A stretch of 18,281 nucleotides of DNA, taken from CAZEAN01 sp964510225 (GTDB lineage Bacteria; Planctomycetota; Planctomycetia; Isosphaerales; Isosphaeraceae). The stretch's first letter is position 1. Every line of letters begins with the position of its first letter. The stretch lies in contig CAZEAN010000112.1 of assembly GCA_964510225.1 (NCBI GenBank), positions 1 through 18,281 on the forward strand. Direction: 5' to 3'. The position numbers and the translations under genes were made by a program. Positions 7,756-14,863 of the stretch are shown here, piece by piece. Under the pieces are notes generated by a model that saw only the letters and a program-made list of their open reading frames with translations, was not told the DNA's origin and made no database searches.

Positions 7756-8416
7756 CGGTCCCAGCCTCCATCTTGAGATAGTCGCCTTGGTGAACCCAGA
7801 CCTTCACGCCGATGATACCCTGTGCTGTCCGGGCTTCGGCGAAACCATAATCGACTTTGGCACGAAGGGTCGACAATGGGATCGAACCCTTCATCCCCTT
7901 CTCCGTTCGTGACATTTCTGCGCCGCCGAGACGTCCCGAGAGTTGGATCTTGATCCCTTTGGCGCCCGCTTCCATCGTGTTTTCCAGAGTCCGCTTCATC
8001 GCACGGCGAAAGCTGGTTCGTTTCCCAAGCTGTTCGGCGATGTCCTCAGCGACGAGTTGAGCATCAATTTCAGGGCGATTGACTTCGACAATCTTGATCT
8101 CAATTCGCCTGCCAGTGAGTTCTTGCAGTTGTTCCTGAAGCTTTTCGACCTCAGCACCTTTACGACCGATGATCACGCCTGGCCGTGCGGTATGCAGGAG
8201 CACAACGACAGCGTCCCGGGTGCGCTCGATCTCAATTTTGGGAATCCCGGCGTAGCTGTAGCGTTTCTTAATAAACGCTCGAACTTTGAAGTCTTCAACC
8301 AAGAGATCCTTGAACTCAGCCTTACCGGCGTACCAACGACTCCGCCAGTCTTCGTAAATGATACCTTCTTGCATAACACCGATCCGAAACCCGGTCGGCT
8401 GAATTTTCTGTCCCAT
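7679..8416 (-). CDS. rpsC: 30S ribosomal protein S3
   Basis: Part of the mRNA entry helicase of the small subunit. It is 245 residues. Features in order: MGQKIQPTGFRIGVMQEGI at the start; a KH domain with the motif RPGVIIGRKGAEVEKLQEQL around residue 80; a C-terminal domain with GIKIQLSGRLGGAEMSRTE and IGVKVWVHQGDYL. After about residue 218 comes a basic tail (PKKPKRSRKRQGDSR) whose codons overlap the start of rplP by 77 bases. Within the tail codons sits the ribosome-binding site of rplP. The start ATG has AAGG six bases upstream. Confidence 0.96.
   Translation of the reverse strand: MGQKIQPTGFRIGVMQEGIIYEDWRSRWYAGKAEFKDLLVEDFKVRAFIKKRYSYAGIPKIEIERTRDAVVVLLHTARPGVIIGRKGAEVEKLQEQLQELTGRRIEIKIVEVNRPEIDAQLVAEDIAEQLGKRTSFRRAMKRTLENTMEAGAKGIKIQLSGRLGGAEMSRTEKGMKGSIPLSTLRAKVDYGFAEARTAQGIIGVKVWVHQGDYLKMEAGTDGPDAQASQVPKKPKRSRKRQGDSR
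7765..7769 (-). promoter_or_regulatory. Shine-Dalgarno sequence of rplP inside the rpsC coding region
   Basis: GGAGG on the minus strand, nine bases before the ATG at 7755. In the rpsC frame the same bases encode part of Met-Glu-Ala. It selects the upstream ATG over the one at 7746 and confirms that L16 translation begins inside rpsC. Confidence 0.7.
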
Positions 8417-8488
8417 GAGATGCCTTGTCCCGTCACGAGTGTCTTGGTTGGTTGGTCATGAGAACACCAATGAATTAAGAAGTTGGAT

Positions 8489-9184
8489 TCAGCTCTTATG
8501 TTTGTCTTCTGATGTATCTTCTGAAATGTCGGTGGAGGAGGTCGAAACATCTTCGTCTTGCGTCAACTCTCCTTCAGCATCTCCCTCGACTCGGACGGTT
8601 TCAGGTTCGGCCACACGCTCTGTTTCAGGAGTTGGATCGGATTCACTTGTGTCCGCTTCGATGCTACTAGAGCTACTCGCTTCAGGAGCGGCCACTTCCT
8701 GATCATCCTCGTGGTACTGTTCACCCCCCTCGTCTTGATCAGCGCCCTCGTCCTGATCAGGGTCGAACCCTTCTTGGTCTGGAGGGGGAGCGAACGAATA
8801 GCCGTCCTCAGGAAGACCGTAGATCGACGACTGAAGGTCGGTAAGGCCGATCGTGATGTGGCACATCCGTTTCTTAATCAGGTGAGCCATTCCTCGAGCC
8901 CGAGGCATCAGGCGTTTGATCATGGAAGCGCCGTCACCGCGGGCATCAACAACCACCAGCGATCCAGGCTCACGGATCCCTTGGACTTCGGCGTTCTTCA
9001 TTGCACTCTTAAGGACTTTCTCCGTGAACCGAGCACTCCGATTCGGAAGATACTTAAGAGTGAGCATCGCGTCGTCCGCAAACTTCCCGCGGATGAGGTC
9101 CAGGACTGGGCGGACTTTGAGCACCGACATCCGGACAAACCGGTGGCAGGCTTTGTAAGGGTACGGGCTCTGTGTCTTCGCCAT
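8489..9184 (-). CDS. rplV: 50S ribosomal protein L22 with long acidic C-terminal tail
   Basis: Large-subunit protein whose beta-hairpin lines the polypeptide exit tunnel. From the ATG at 9184 it is 231 residues, about twice the usual 110-120. The complete L22 domain is residues 1-116: RMSVLKVRPVLDLIRGKFAD, then SAMKNAEVQGI, then the tunnel hairpin and the signature IKRLMPRARGMAHLIKKRM. The last 115 residues are low-complexity, with roughly 37 Asp/Glu but only about four Lys/Arg, many Ser/Thr, and a 6-residue tandem repeat DQDEGA/DQDEGG. There is no frameshift; the tail is in frame and followed by a normal stop and rpsC. An ATG at 9217 would add 11 residues, but the family alignment favours 9184. 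Confidence 0.94.
   Translation of the reverse strand: MAKTQSPYPYKACHRFVRMSVLKVRPVLDLIRGKFADDAMLTLKYLPNRSARFTEKVLKSAMKNAEVQGIREPGSLVVVDARGDGASMIKRLMPRARGMAHLIKKRMCHITIGLTDLQSSIYGLPEDGYSFAPPPDQEGFDPDQDEGADQDEGGEQYHEDDQEVAAPEASSSSSIEADTSESDPTPETERVAEPETVRVEGDAEGELTQDEDVSTSSTDISEDTSEDKHKS
8727..8760 (-). repeat. Short tandem repeat in the rplV tail
   Basis: Two 16-base copies at 8727-8742 and 8745-8760, CCCTCGTCTTGATCAG and CCCTCGTCCTGATCAG on the plus strand, differ at one base and are offset by 18 bases. They encode the Asp-Gln-Asp-Glu-Gly repeat of the L22 tail. This suggests the tail grew by slippage or duplication. Confidence 0.75.
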
Positions 9185-9279
9185 TGATCGCTCAATCAGC
9201 CGGGTCCCCCCGGCCATTGCCTCGCTTGGTGTTCTCGATCCGGGAATCTGCTAGGAACGCTGCGTTTCAGGATCAGGAA

Positions 9280-9552
9280 TTAGCGTTTCTTCTGCTTACC
9301 GCCGTGGCCACGGAAGGATCGAGTCGGTGCAAACTCACCAAGTTTGTGACCAACCATGTCTTCCGTGATATAAACTTTGATAAACGCTTTCCCATTGTGT
9401 ACTTCGAAATTCTTGCCAATAAACTCGGGAACGATGGTGCAGGCTCGTGCCCAGGTCCGGATTGGTGACCGAGATCCGCTGGCCTCGGCCTTCTCGACCT
9501 TTTCAAAGAGGCGTTCGCTGACAAACGGCCCTTTTTTGAGTGATCGTCCCAT
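9280..9552 (-). CDS. rpsS: 30S ribosomal protein S19
   Basis: Head protein of the small subunit, complexed with S13 and close to the A-site tRNA. It is 90 residues, normal. MGRSLKKGPFVSERLFEKVE at the N-terminus, RTWARACTIVPEFIGKNFEV, and the C-terminal signature TEDMVGHKLGEFAPTRSFRG followed by HGGKQKKR leave no doubt. GAAGGA lies about 11 bases before the ATG. It is placed between rplB and rplV. Confidence 0.97.
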   Translation of the reverse strand: MGRSLKKGPFVSERLFEKVEKAEASGSRSPIRTWARACTIVPEFIGKNFEVHNGKAFIKVYITEDMVGHKLGEFAPTRSFRGHGGKQKKR

Positions 9553-9592
9553 CGATAAGTCAGTCCTTCAAGCGGTAACAGAGAGGTCGAAT

Positions 9593-10453
9593 TCAGATCT
9601 TGAGCTGGCCGTAACGAACACTCTTGCGGCGTCGGATGATTGCCGAACTCGAAGGCTTACGCTTCCGACGCGTCGCCCCACCCTTGGCGGGAAGACCGGT
9701 TGGAGAGCAAGGATGACGCCCACCGGAGGTCCGACCTTCACCACCACCCATCGGGTGGTCGATCGGATTCATTGCGGTTCCACGGACATGAGGACGACGA
9801 CCGAGCCAGCGGCGACGCCCGGCTTTGCCAAGAACAATGTTCATATGATCGGCGTTGCCTACCGATCCAATCGTGGCACGACAAGCGGAGGGAACGCGGC
9901 GAACCTCTCCCGAAGGCAAGGGCAATTGAGCCCAGGTCGATTCTCGTGCTGTCAAGGTGGCACTGGTGCCGGCGGATCGACACAGTTTACCACCCCCACC
10001 GGGCTGCATCTCGACGTTGTGGACGATCATCCCGGTTGGGATCCGAAAGAGTGGGAGGCAATTCCCAAGCCTTGGTTCGGCATCGGGCCCATTGGTCACC
10101 GACATCCCGGCTCGAAGTCCTTCCGGAGCAATGATGTATCGTTTTACACCATCCTCATACTGAATGAGGGCAATCCGTGACGTTCGGTTGGGATCGTACT
10201 CAATGTAAGTGACTTCAGCGACCTGCCCATCGCGATCATTCCGCTTCCAATCAATGATCCGGTAGCGTCGCTTGTGACCACCGCCGCGATGCCGGACCGT
10301 AATCACACCTTGGTTGTTCCGTCCCCCCTTTTTGGGTAACGGTGCCGTCAGCGATTTCTCAGGTTTCTTCTTCCGATCCGTGATCTCGGAAAAGTCGCTT
10401 ACAGAAGCGTCACGACGTCCCGGGCTGGTCGGTTTGTAGAGTCGAATCCCCAT
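9593..10453 (-). CDS. rplB: 50S ribosomal protein L2
   Basis: Needed for subunit joining and peptidyl-transferase activity; binds domain IV of 23S rRNA. It is 286 residues (usual about 275). The N-terminal RNA-binding OB domain includes QGVITVRHRGGGHKRRYRII and AEVTYIEYDPNRTSRIALI. The SH3-like domain follows, and the C-terminal signature RGTAMNPIDHPMGGGEGRTS is intact, with the first His of the DHP motif present. The second position is Met, where E. coli has His. The end is a basic tail rich in Arg, Lys and Ser. Confidence 0.97.
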   Translation of the reverse strand: MGIRLYKPTSPGRRDASVSDFSEITDRKKKPEKSLTAPLPKKGGRNNQGVITVRHRGGGHKRRYRIIDWKRNDRDGQVAEVTYIEYDPNRTSRIALIQYEDGVKRYIIAPEGLRAGMSVTNGPDAEPRLGNCLPLFRIPTGMIVHNVEMQPGGGGKLCRSAGTSATLTARESTWAQLPLPSGEVRRVPSACRATIGSVGNADHMNIVLGKAGRRRWLGRRPHVRGTAMNPIDHPMGGGEGRTSGGRHPCSPTGLPAKGGATRRKRKPSSSAIIRRRKSVRYGQLKI

Positions 10454-10507
10454 GACGCAAGCAATCCGTGTTCGGAAGACCGTGAAAAAGTGAGTAGTAT
10501 GTGCTGA

Positions 10508-10834
10508 TCAGAAGAAGTCGATCCGATAGTCAGGTTTCAATTTCACAACCGCCTTCTTCCAATTCTTCGTCTTTCCTACCTTAAACCGGAATCTCTTCGA
10601 AACTGATTTTATGTTTTGTGTCCGGACATTTTCGACCTTAACTTCAAACAGTTCTTCAATTGCTTTTTTGATCTCGGTCTTGGTAGCGAGTCGATTGACG
10701 GCAAATGTGTAGGCGTTGTGATATTCAGCCTGCATCGTCGCCTTCTCAGTGATCAGTGGCCGACGGACCACTTGATACGATTCAAGCTGGGGCCCACCGC
10801 GCTTGGCCTGGGGCTGACGTCGGAGTGTTGGCAT
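10508..10834 (-). CDS. rplW: 50S ribosomal protein L23
   Basis: Docking site at the tunnel exit for trigger factor and the signal recognition particle. It is 108 residues. The core begins at about residue 19 with YQVVRRPLITEKATMQAEYH and runs through NAYTFAVNRLATKTEIKKAI and the helix EELFEVKVENVRTQN. The end is basic (KVGKTKNWKKAVVKLKPDY). The first 18 residues form a short basic leader (TLRRQPQAKRGG) not found in most L23 proteins. The ATG lacks an evident ribosome-binding site; it lies 47 bases after rplD. Confidence 0.95.
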   Translation of the reverse strand: MPTLRRQPQAKRGGPQLESYQVVRRPLITEKATMQAEYHNAYTFAVNRLATKTEIKKAIEELFEVKVENVRTQNIKSVSKRFRFKVGKTKNWKKAVVKLKPDYRIDFF

Positions 10835-10881
10835 GGGTTCAAACTCGTCTCTGGTTGATCGGGGAACGATCCATCACTCGT

Positions 10882-11736
10882 TCACGATGCGGTGGTCGCG
10901 GTTGACTCATGCGTTTCTTTCGAAGCTCCCTCGTTCTGGTCGAAAGAAGGACGACGCACAATTTTCTCTTGGATACGTGACTTCAACGCTTCAAACGCTC
11001 CCGGAGTCAACACAAGATAACGCTGCTTGAGAACATCATACGTATTGAATTCGGCGACAGGTGCAATCTGAACACCCGGGAGGTTGCGAACCCCTCGATA
11101 GAGAATGGGGTCATGTTCGGCAGTGGCAATGAGGATTGTCCGACTTCCGAGGCTCCGGTCGAACGTCGCTCGCTTCGACTCACCAGTAACAGGATCCCGT
11201 TCTTCGGTCGTAAGATCAGGACGAGGGATCAATGCCAGTGCTTCGGCAAACCGCCTGGTCTTGGGAACTTCACCCGGCCCGACCTCAAGGTCCTGAATAA
11301 CAATCGCCTGCTGGTCCGCAAACTTCGAAAGTAGAGCCGCGCGGACCGAGAGACGCACCGCCTTCTTCGGAATCCGATACGAATAGTCACGATTCCGCCG
11401 CGCGAAAGCAACACCGCCGCCAACCCGCTTATTGGTCCGTTTCGCGCCCATTCGGGCATTACCTGTCCCTTTTTGCCGGTACATTTTCCGAGTCGAGCCG
11501 GCGACATCAGAACGGCCACGCGTGTTGACGGTACCGACCCGTCGATTGGCAAGGTGCATCAAAACAACATCATGCATCAACTGCTTTCGTGCTTCAAGCC
11601 AATCTGCAACCTGCTGAATGACCAGATCGTCACTGGGAGTATCGGTATCGAGCGGCGGAACACCAAACGCAAACGGATCGACCAACTCATCGTCCAGGCG
11701 TTCTCCAGAGATCTGATAAACGGGAACAGGTAACAT
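10882..11736 (-). CDS. rplD: 50S ribosomal protein L4, enlarged
   Basis: Lines the upper exit tunnel; in E. coli it also represses its own S10 operon. From the ATG at 11736 (MLPVPVYQISGERL) it is 284 residues, against about 207 in E. coli. The conserved core is present: HLANRRVGTVNTRGRSDVAG, the tunnel-loop sequence KMYRQKGTGNARMGAKRTNK with GGGVAFARRNRDYSYR, and IAPVAEFNTYDVLKQRYLVL near the end. Extra material lies at residues 18-40 (acidic), in a charged insert at about 172-198 (LTTEERDPVTGESKR) and in a polar tail after 260. The frame is also open upstream to a GTG at 11862, but that start has no ribosome-binding site and no family support. Confidence 0.94.
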   Translation of the reverse strand: MLPVPVYQISGERLDDELVDPFAFGVPPLDTDTPSDDLVIQQVADWLEARKQLMHDVVLMHLANRRVGTVNTRGRSDVAGSTRKMYRQKGTGNARMGAKRTNKRVGGGVAFARRNRDYSYRIPKKAVRLSVRAALLSKFADQQAIVIQDLEVGPGEVPKTRRFAEALALIPRPDLTTEERDPVTGESKRATFDRSLGSRTILIATAEHDPILYRGVRNLPGVQIAPVAEFNTYDVLKQRYLVLTPGAFEALKSRIQEKIVRRPSFDQNEGASKETHESTATTAS

Positions 11737-11884
11737 GATCAATTTCCATCCACTTACACGATTGCGTCGACGGCCCATCCACTTGACCGTAGTTGGGATG
11801 AGCCAGACCTTCAAGGTTTGGTCTGTCCGAGGAAAGATGGGTCCGGATTCTCCGAAACCCACTTAGAATTACAGTAGAGCGAGA

Positions 11885-11910
11885 AACCGTCATTCGTTGA
11901 GGAGACGGTT
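11885..11910 (-). other. Hairpin after rplC
   Basis: A perfect 7-base inverted repeat, AACCGTC at 11885-11891 and GACGGTT at 11904-11910, with a 12-base loop. On the minus strand it begins 26 bases after the rplC stop and is followed by TTCTCGC, only a weak U-rich stretch. It could be a partial terminator or mRNA-processing site within the 200-base rplC-rplD spacer. A chance match cannot be excluded. Confidence 0.4.
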
Positions 11911-11936
11911 CGCCACTCGAGGAATGTTCGTGGGGG

Positions 11937-12569
11937 CTAGACCGTATTGGTTTGCCTCACGATAACGAAGTTGCTGTTGTAGCCAGGGACTGCGCCTCGG
12001 ACTAGCAGAATGTTGTTCTCGGTATCAACCCGGACCACTTTCAGGTTGCGGACGGTGATACGGGTATTTCCATGTTGCCCGGCTTTTTTGACACCCTTGA
12101 AAACTCGAGCGGGATCAGCCGAGGGGCCAGAAGAACCAGGATGGCGGTGCATTCGTTGCACACCGTGCGTCGCTCGAAGTCCCCGGAAACCATGGCGCTT
12201 CATGACACCGGTGTAGCCCCGACCCTTGCTTATGCCCGTCACATCAACATTCTCTATCCCGTTAAAAATGTCAACGTTCAACGTTGCCCCTTCTTCGAGA
12301 TCCAAAGGAGCTTCTTGACGAATTTCGCGGATGAATCGTTTCGGCTCAGCATCTACCTTCTTGGCGTGGCCCCGTTCGGCCTGCGTGGCGTTCTTACGCT
12401 TCTTGTCAACAAATCCAAGCTGAATGGCATGGTAACCATCACGCTCAGCAGTTCTGACTTGAAGCACAGTGCAGGGTCCACACTCCAATACTGTGACGGG
12501 AATCGCCGTGCCGTCCTCTTCGAAGATCTGGGTCATGCCCACTTTTCGACCCAGCAAGCCAACGTTCAT
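11937..12569 (-). CDS. rplC: 50S ribosomal protein L3
   Basis: Early assembly protein reaching toward the peptidyl-transferase centre. It is 210 residues, normal. Features: MNVGLLGRKVGMTQIFEEDG at the start, the conserved central segment GISKGRGYTGVMKRHGFRG, then MHRHPGSSGPSADPARVFKG and KKAGQHGNTRITVRNLKVV. The Gln of KKAGQHG matches the residue methylated by PrmB in E. coli. The ATG has CGGAG ten bases upstream. It is separated from rpsJ by an unusually long 330-base spacer. Confidence 0.97.
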   Translation of the reverse strand: MNVGLLGRKVGMTQIFEEDGTAIPVTVLECGPCTVLQVRTAERDGYHAIQLGFVDKKRKNATQAERGHAKKVDAEPKRFIREIRQEAPLDLEEGATLNVDIFNGIENVDVTGISKGRGYTGVMKRHGFRGLRATHGVQRMHRHPGSSGPSADPARVFKGVKKAGQHGNTRITVRNLKVVRVDTENNILLVRGAVPGYNSNFVIVRQTNTV

Positions 12570-12602
12570 CGTACGTCCACTCCGTCTGCAACGCGTAGCG
12601 AT

Positions 12603-12636
12603 GTGCGATACTGCAATAAATGATTTAGGATCGCAC
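12603..12636 (-). repeat. Inverted repeat upstream of rplC
   Basis: GTGCGAT at 12603-12609 and ATCGCAC at 12630-12636 are perfect reverse complements separated by 20 bases. They end 34 bases before the rplC start codon. The repeat could form a hairpin in the mRNA leader or a split operator. Confidence 0.5.
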
Positions 12637-12764
12637 GAAGCTCTGAGAAGGTTGAATTCCGAACGAAGGAAACAGATAAGTCCATAATGGCCAGGATTTA
12701 TGATTGGGACTTCCTAGCCAACTTCTTGTCAAGGCGTACAGATCGTCGCAACACGTCAACTAAG

Positions 12765-12774
12765 GGTTGCAACC
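12765..12774. repeat. 10-base perfect palindrome GGTTGCAACC
   Basis: Self-complementary 10-mer in the middle of the rpsJ-rplC spacer. Its form suits a dimeric DNA-binding protein, but a palindrome of this size can also arise by chance. Confidence 0.4.
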
Positions 12775-12899
12775 ATGATACGCGGGTGTCATCAACACCT
12801 AAATTTTGTCCTTTGATCCGATGTCAATGAATAAGTTAGTCTATCATCGATCACCGAGATCTTGCAACAACGTGGCTGCAAAGCAGTCTACTCAAGCGT

Positions 12900-13232
12900 T
12901 CAACCTCCGGCCGGACCGGCTTTAATCTTGATGTCCACGCCAGCAGGCAAGCTGAGCTTGTTCAGAGCATCAATGGTCTTGTTGGTGGGTTGAACGATGT
13001 CGATCAATCGCTTATGGGTTCGGATTTCGAACTGTTCACGCGACTTTTTATCGATGTGAGGGCTGCGGAGCACCGTGTAACGTTCGATACGAGTTGGAAG
13101 GGGAATCGGACCATGGACGACAGCGTCGGTCCGCTTGGCGGTATCGACGATATTCTTCGCCGATTCGTCGAGGATAGAGTGGTCGTAAGCCTCCATCCTA
13201 ATACGGATGCGTTCGTTAGTAATACCCGCCAC
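12900..13232 (-). CDS. rpsJ: 30S ribosomal protein S10
   Basis: Head protein of the small subunit that also binds NusB in transcription antitermination. It is 110 residues. The family is clear from ERIRIRMEAYDHSILDESAK, then VVHGPIPLPTRIERYTVLRS, then SREQFEIRTHKRLIDIVQPT, and the C-terminal LPAGVDIKIKAG. The start is GTG at 13232, with AGGGA upstream. It is the first gene of the operon. The genes that often precede it (rpsL, rpsG, fusA, tuf) are not here; the next gene is divergent. A promoter about 105 bases upstream suits it. Confidence 0.97.
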   Translation of the reverse strand: MAGITNERIRIRMEAYDHSILDESAKNIVDTAKRTDAVVHGPIPLPTRIERYTVLRSPHIDKKSREQFEIRTHKRLIDIVQPTNKTIDALNKLSLPAGVDIKIKAGPAGG

Positions 13233-13336
13233 GGATCCAGTTCCCTACATTGCTGCGCATCACGCCACCGCGGATTGTCGGAGGGCAGCAAAACCGTTGA
13301 AATGCCGTATATCAGCTCAACCGCGAAGAATAGAAA

Positions 13337-13365
13337 ATGTTAATTGAAACGGGTAACCGTGTCAA
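13337..13365 (-). promoter_or_regulatory. Sigma70-type promoter of the ribosomal operon
   Basis: Minus strand: -35 TTGACA (13365-13360, perfect consensus), a 17-base spacer, and -10 TAACAT (13342-13337, four of six matches). Transcription would start near 13330, leaving a leader of about 98 bases before the rpsJ GTG. It faces the only long gene run on that strand. No other site in the 262-base divergent region fits as well. Confidence 0.7.
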
Positions 13366-13430
13366 CCAGGATGCCCGATTGATTTTCAACATCGAGGATT
13401 TTTGAGACTCCGCAGACTTAAACACCTTTT

Positions 13431-13438
13431 GGTATGCT
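13431..13438 (+). promoter_or_regulatory. Possible extended -10 promoter of the first oxidoreductase
   Basis: The plus strand reads TG-G-TATGCT when the preceding T is included, an extended -10 element. It lies about 57 bases before the ATG at 13495. No -35 box is seen at 16-18 bases upstream, so support is weak. Confidence 0.3.
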
Positions 13439-13482
13439 AAGTGACTCAACCAAAAAACAAACTTCGGTAGAGACTAGCAGAT

Positions 13483-13487
13483 GGGAG
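13483..13487 (+). promoter_or_regulatory. Shine-Dalgarno sequence deciding the first oxidoreductase start
   Basis: GGGAG lies seven bases before the ATG at 13495. It is only one base from the alternative GTG at 13489, which is too close to serve that codon. Confidence 0.65.
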
Positions 13488-13494
13488 TGTGGCG

Positions 13495-14655
13495 ATGCCG
13501 ATCGGGCGCTTAAATCGTCGGAGGTTCTTGAGCTGTTCCGCGGCGGCTGGATGGGCGATCACGACGGGTCGTGAAGTCGAAAGTACGGTTGCGATTCCAC
13601 CGATCAAGCTCGGGGTCGTGGGGTTGGGGACTCGTGGAACTGCTCTGCTTCGAGGGCTCTTGGAGTGGCAGGAGGCCGAAGTTATCGGGGTCGCTGATCC
13701 GGAGGAACGCTTCCGGAATCGAGCGATGGGAATCGTTGAGAAAGCACGGGGGCGTCGTCCGGTCGGATTTGAATCCGCGGAGGCCCTTCTGAATGATGAC
13801 CAGATCGAGGCGGTCGTTGTTGCGGTCCCCAACGATCTCCACCGCCCATTGAATCTTCAGGTACTCGAAGCAGGATGCCATCTTTATGCCGAGAAACCAC
13901 TCGGTATTTTACTTGCAGATTGTAACTCTGTGATCAAACGGGCTGAACAACTACCAGATCGCGTGATTCATGTCGGGCTTCAGCGTCGGTCAAACCCGCG
14001 CTATCAAGAAGGTGTTCGTTCAATCCATCGAGGAGAAATCGGCCGTCCTCTCAGCGCTCGGGCATCATGGACAAGTAGTAATGGTCCTGTTGATGGACAC
14101 AACGGCTGGCTCGGCCAGCGTGCCCGTTCGGGTGACTGGATGGTGGAACAAGGAGTCCACGTCTGGGATTGGCTCAACTGGATCCAGGGTGAAGTCCCAA
14201 TACGCGCCTTTGGAATCGGGCATTCCAACCTCTTCGTGGATCAGCGACCCAGACGAGACGTGACTGACTACTATCAAGTAACGCTGGAATGGGCTAATGG
14301 TTTCCAAGCGTCGTTTCAGCATAGTTGGATCGATCCGGCTGCCGAAGGCTTTACCGGTATTCGTCAGCAGATCATTGGGACCGCCGGTGGGCTCGACTTT
14401 AGCAACGGGTCATTCACGCCCCGTGATCGTTCGACTCCACGGCGGTCAATCCAACCTGGAAATCAGCCCGATACGGCCTTGGCACTCGGAGCGTTTCTGG
14501 GTGCGATCCGATCGGAGGAACCGCTTGATCCCCCGGTGTCGCTCCATGAAGCTCGAAATGCCACAAAGACTGCCCTTTTGGTACGTTTGGCCGTAGACGA
14601 GCGTCGACTTGCAATGATCGAGGAAGTCGATACCTCCGAAACTCAGGCGTCGTGA
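13495..14655 (+). CDS. Gfo/Idh/MocA-family oxidoreductase with Tat signal
   Basis: NAD(P)-dependent sugar or polyol dehydrogenase family; the substrate cannot be told from sequence. It is 386 residues. The N-terminus has a twin-arginine motif (NRRRFLS, residues 7-13) and a short hydrophobic stretch, suggesting folded export by Tat. The Rossmann dinucleotide motif is VVGLGTRG (about residues 41-48). The family's catalytic-lysine motif is AEKPLG (EKP at 133-135), and VEQGVHVWDWLNW around residue 215 corresponds to the substrate-side helix with its His. It is divergent from rpsJ and 208 bases ahead of a second family member on the same strand. Codon use is mixed (GGG, CGA and TTG common), unlike that neighbour. 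Confidence 0.88.
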   Translation: MPIGRLNRRRFLSCSAAAGWAITTGREVESTVAIPPIKLGVVGLGTRGTALLRGLLEWQEAEVIGVADPEERFRNRAMGIVEKARGRRPVGFESAEALLNDDQIEAVVVAVPNDLHRPLNLQVLEAGCHLYAEKPLGILLADCNSVIKRAEQLPDRVIHVGLQRRSNPRYQEGVRSIHRGEIGRPLSARASWTSSNGPVDGHNGWLGQRARSGDWMVEQGVHVWDWLNWIQGEVPIRAFGIGHSNLFVDQRPRRDVTDYYQVTLEWANGFQASFQHSWIDPAAEGFTGIRQQIIGTAGGLDFSNGSFTPRDRSTPRRSIQPGNQPDTALALGAFLGAIRSEEPLDPPVSLHEARNATKTALLVRLAVDERRLAMIEEVDTSETQAS

Positions 14656-14863
14656 ATAAGTACGCCAAGTCCGTCCGCCCTTGATTCTTGAAGTATCAGG
14701 TCGACTAGATCGAGCCGAGGTCTCGCGATGGCCATCCTGTGTGGTTAAGATGAAGTTCCCCATGGTCAAGGGTAGAGTTTCCTGAGCGACCCTCGTCCAG
14801 GACGACCTCGACCATTCAGTTTTCCCCAAGAGACCTTGAACATTCAACGCGGAGCGCGAGTTC

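Larger units (their letters stand above)
12570..12899 (-). other. 330-base gene-poor spacer between rpsJ and rplC
   Basis: No conserved gene fits here. I see a 7-base inverted repeat (12603-12636), a perfect 10-base palindrome (12765-12774), a small stem GGTGT/ACACC (12785-12799), and two perfect TTGACA hexamers on the minus strand (12732-12727 and 12827-12822). Neither hexamer has a convincing -10 box at normal spacing. One 39-codon reading frame (12685-12566) ends in a TGA overlapping the rplC ATG, but it has no ribosome-binding site. The stretch is more AT-rich by eye than its flanks. It may be a leader or secondary promoter region. Confidence 0.6.

Noticed and set aside
11737..11862. Open frame extending L4 by 42 residues at its N-terminus
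   Set aside because: The GTG at 11862 has no ribosome-binding site and the added sequence matches no L4; MLPVPVYQIS matches the family start.
12703..12732. Perfect -35 hexamer TTGACA on the minus strand as an internal promoter for rplC
   Set aside because: No hexamer close to TATAAT occurs 16-19 bases downstream; the best AT-rich candidate is about 23 bases away, too far for a normal promoter.
14793..14805. Interrupted palindrome TCGTCC-A-GGACGA before the second oxidoreductase as an operator
   Set aside because: It is short, GC-rich and not next to a recognisable promoter; chance is a sufficient explanation.
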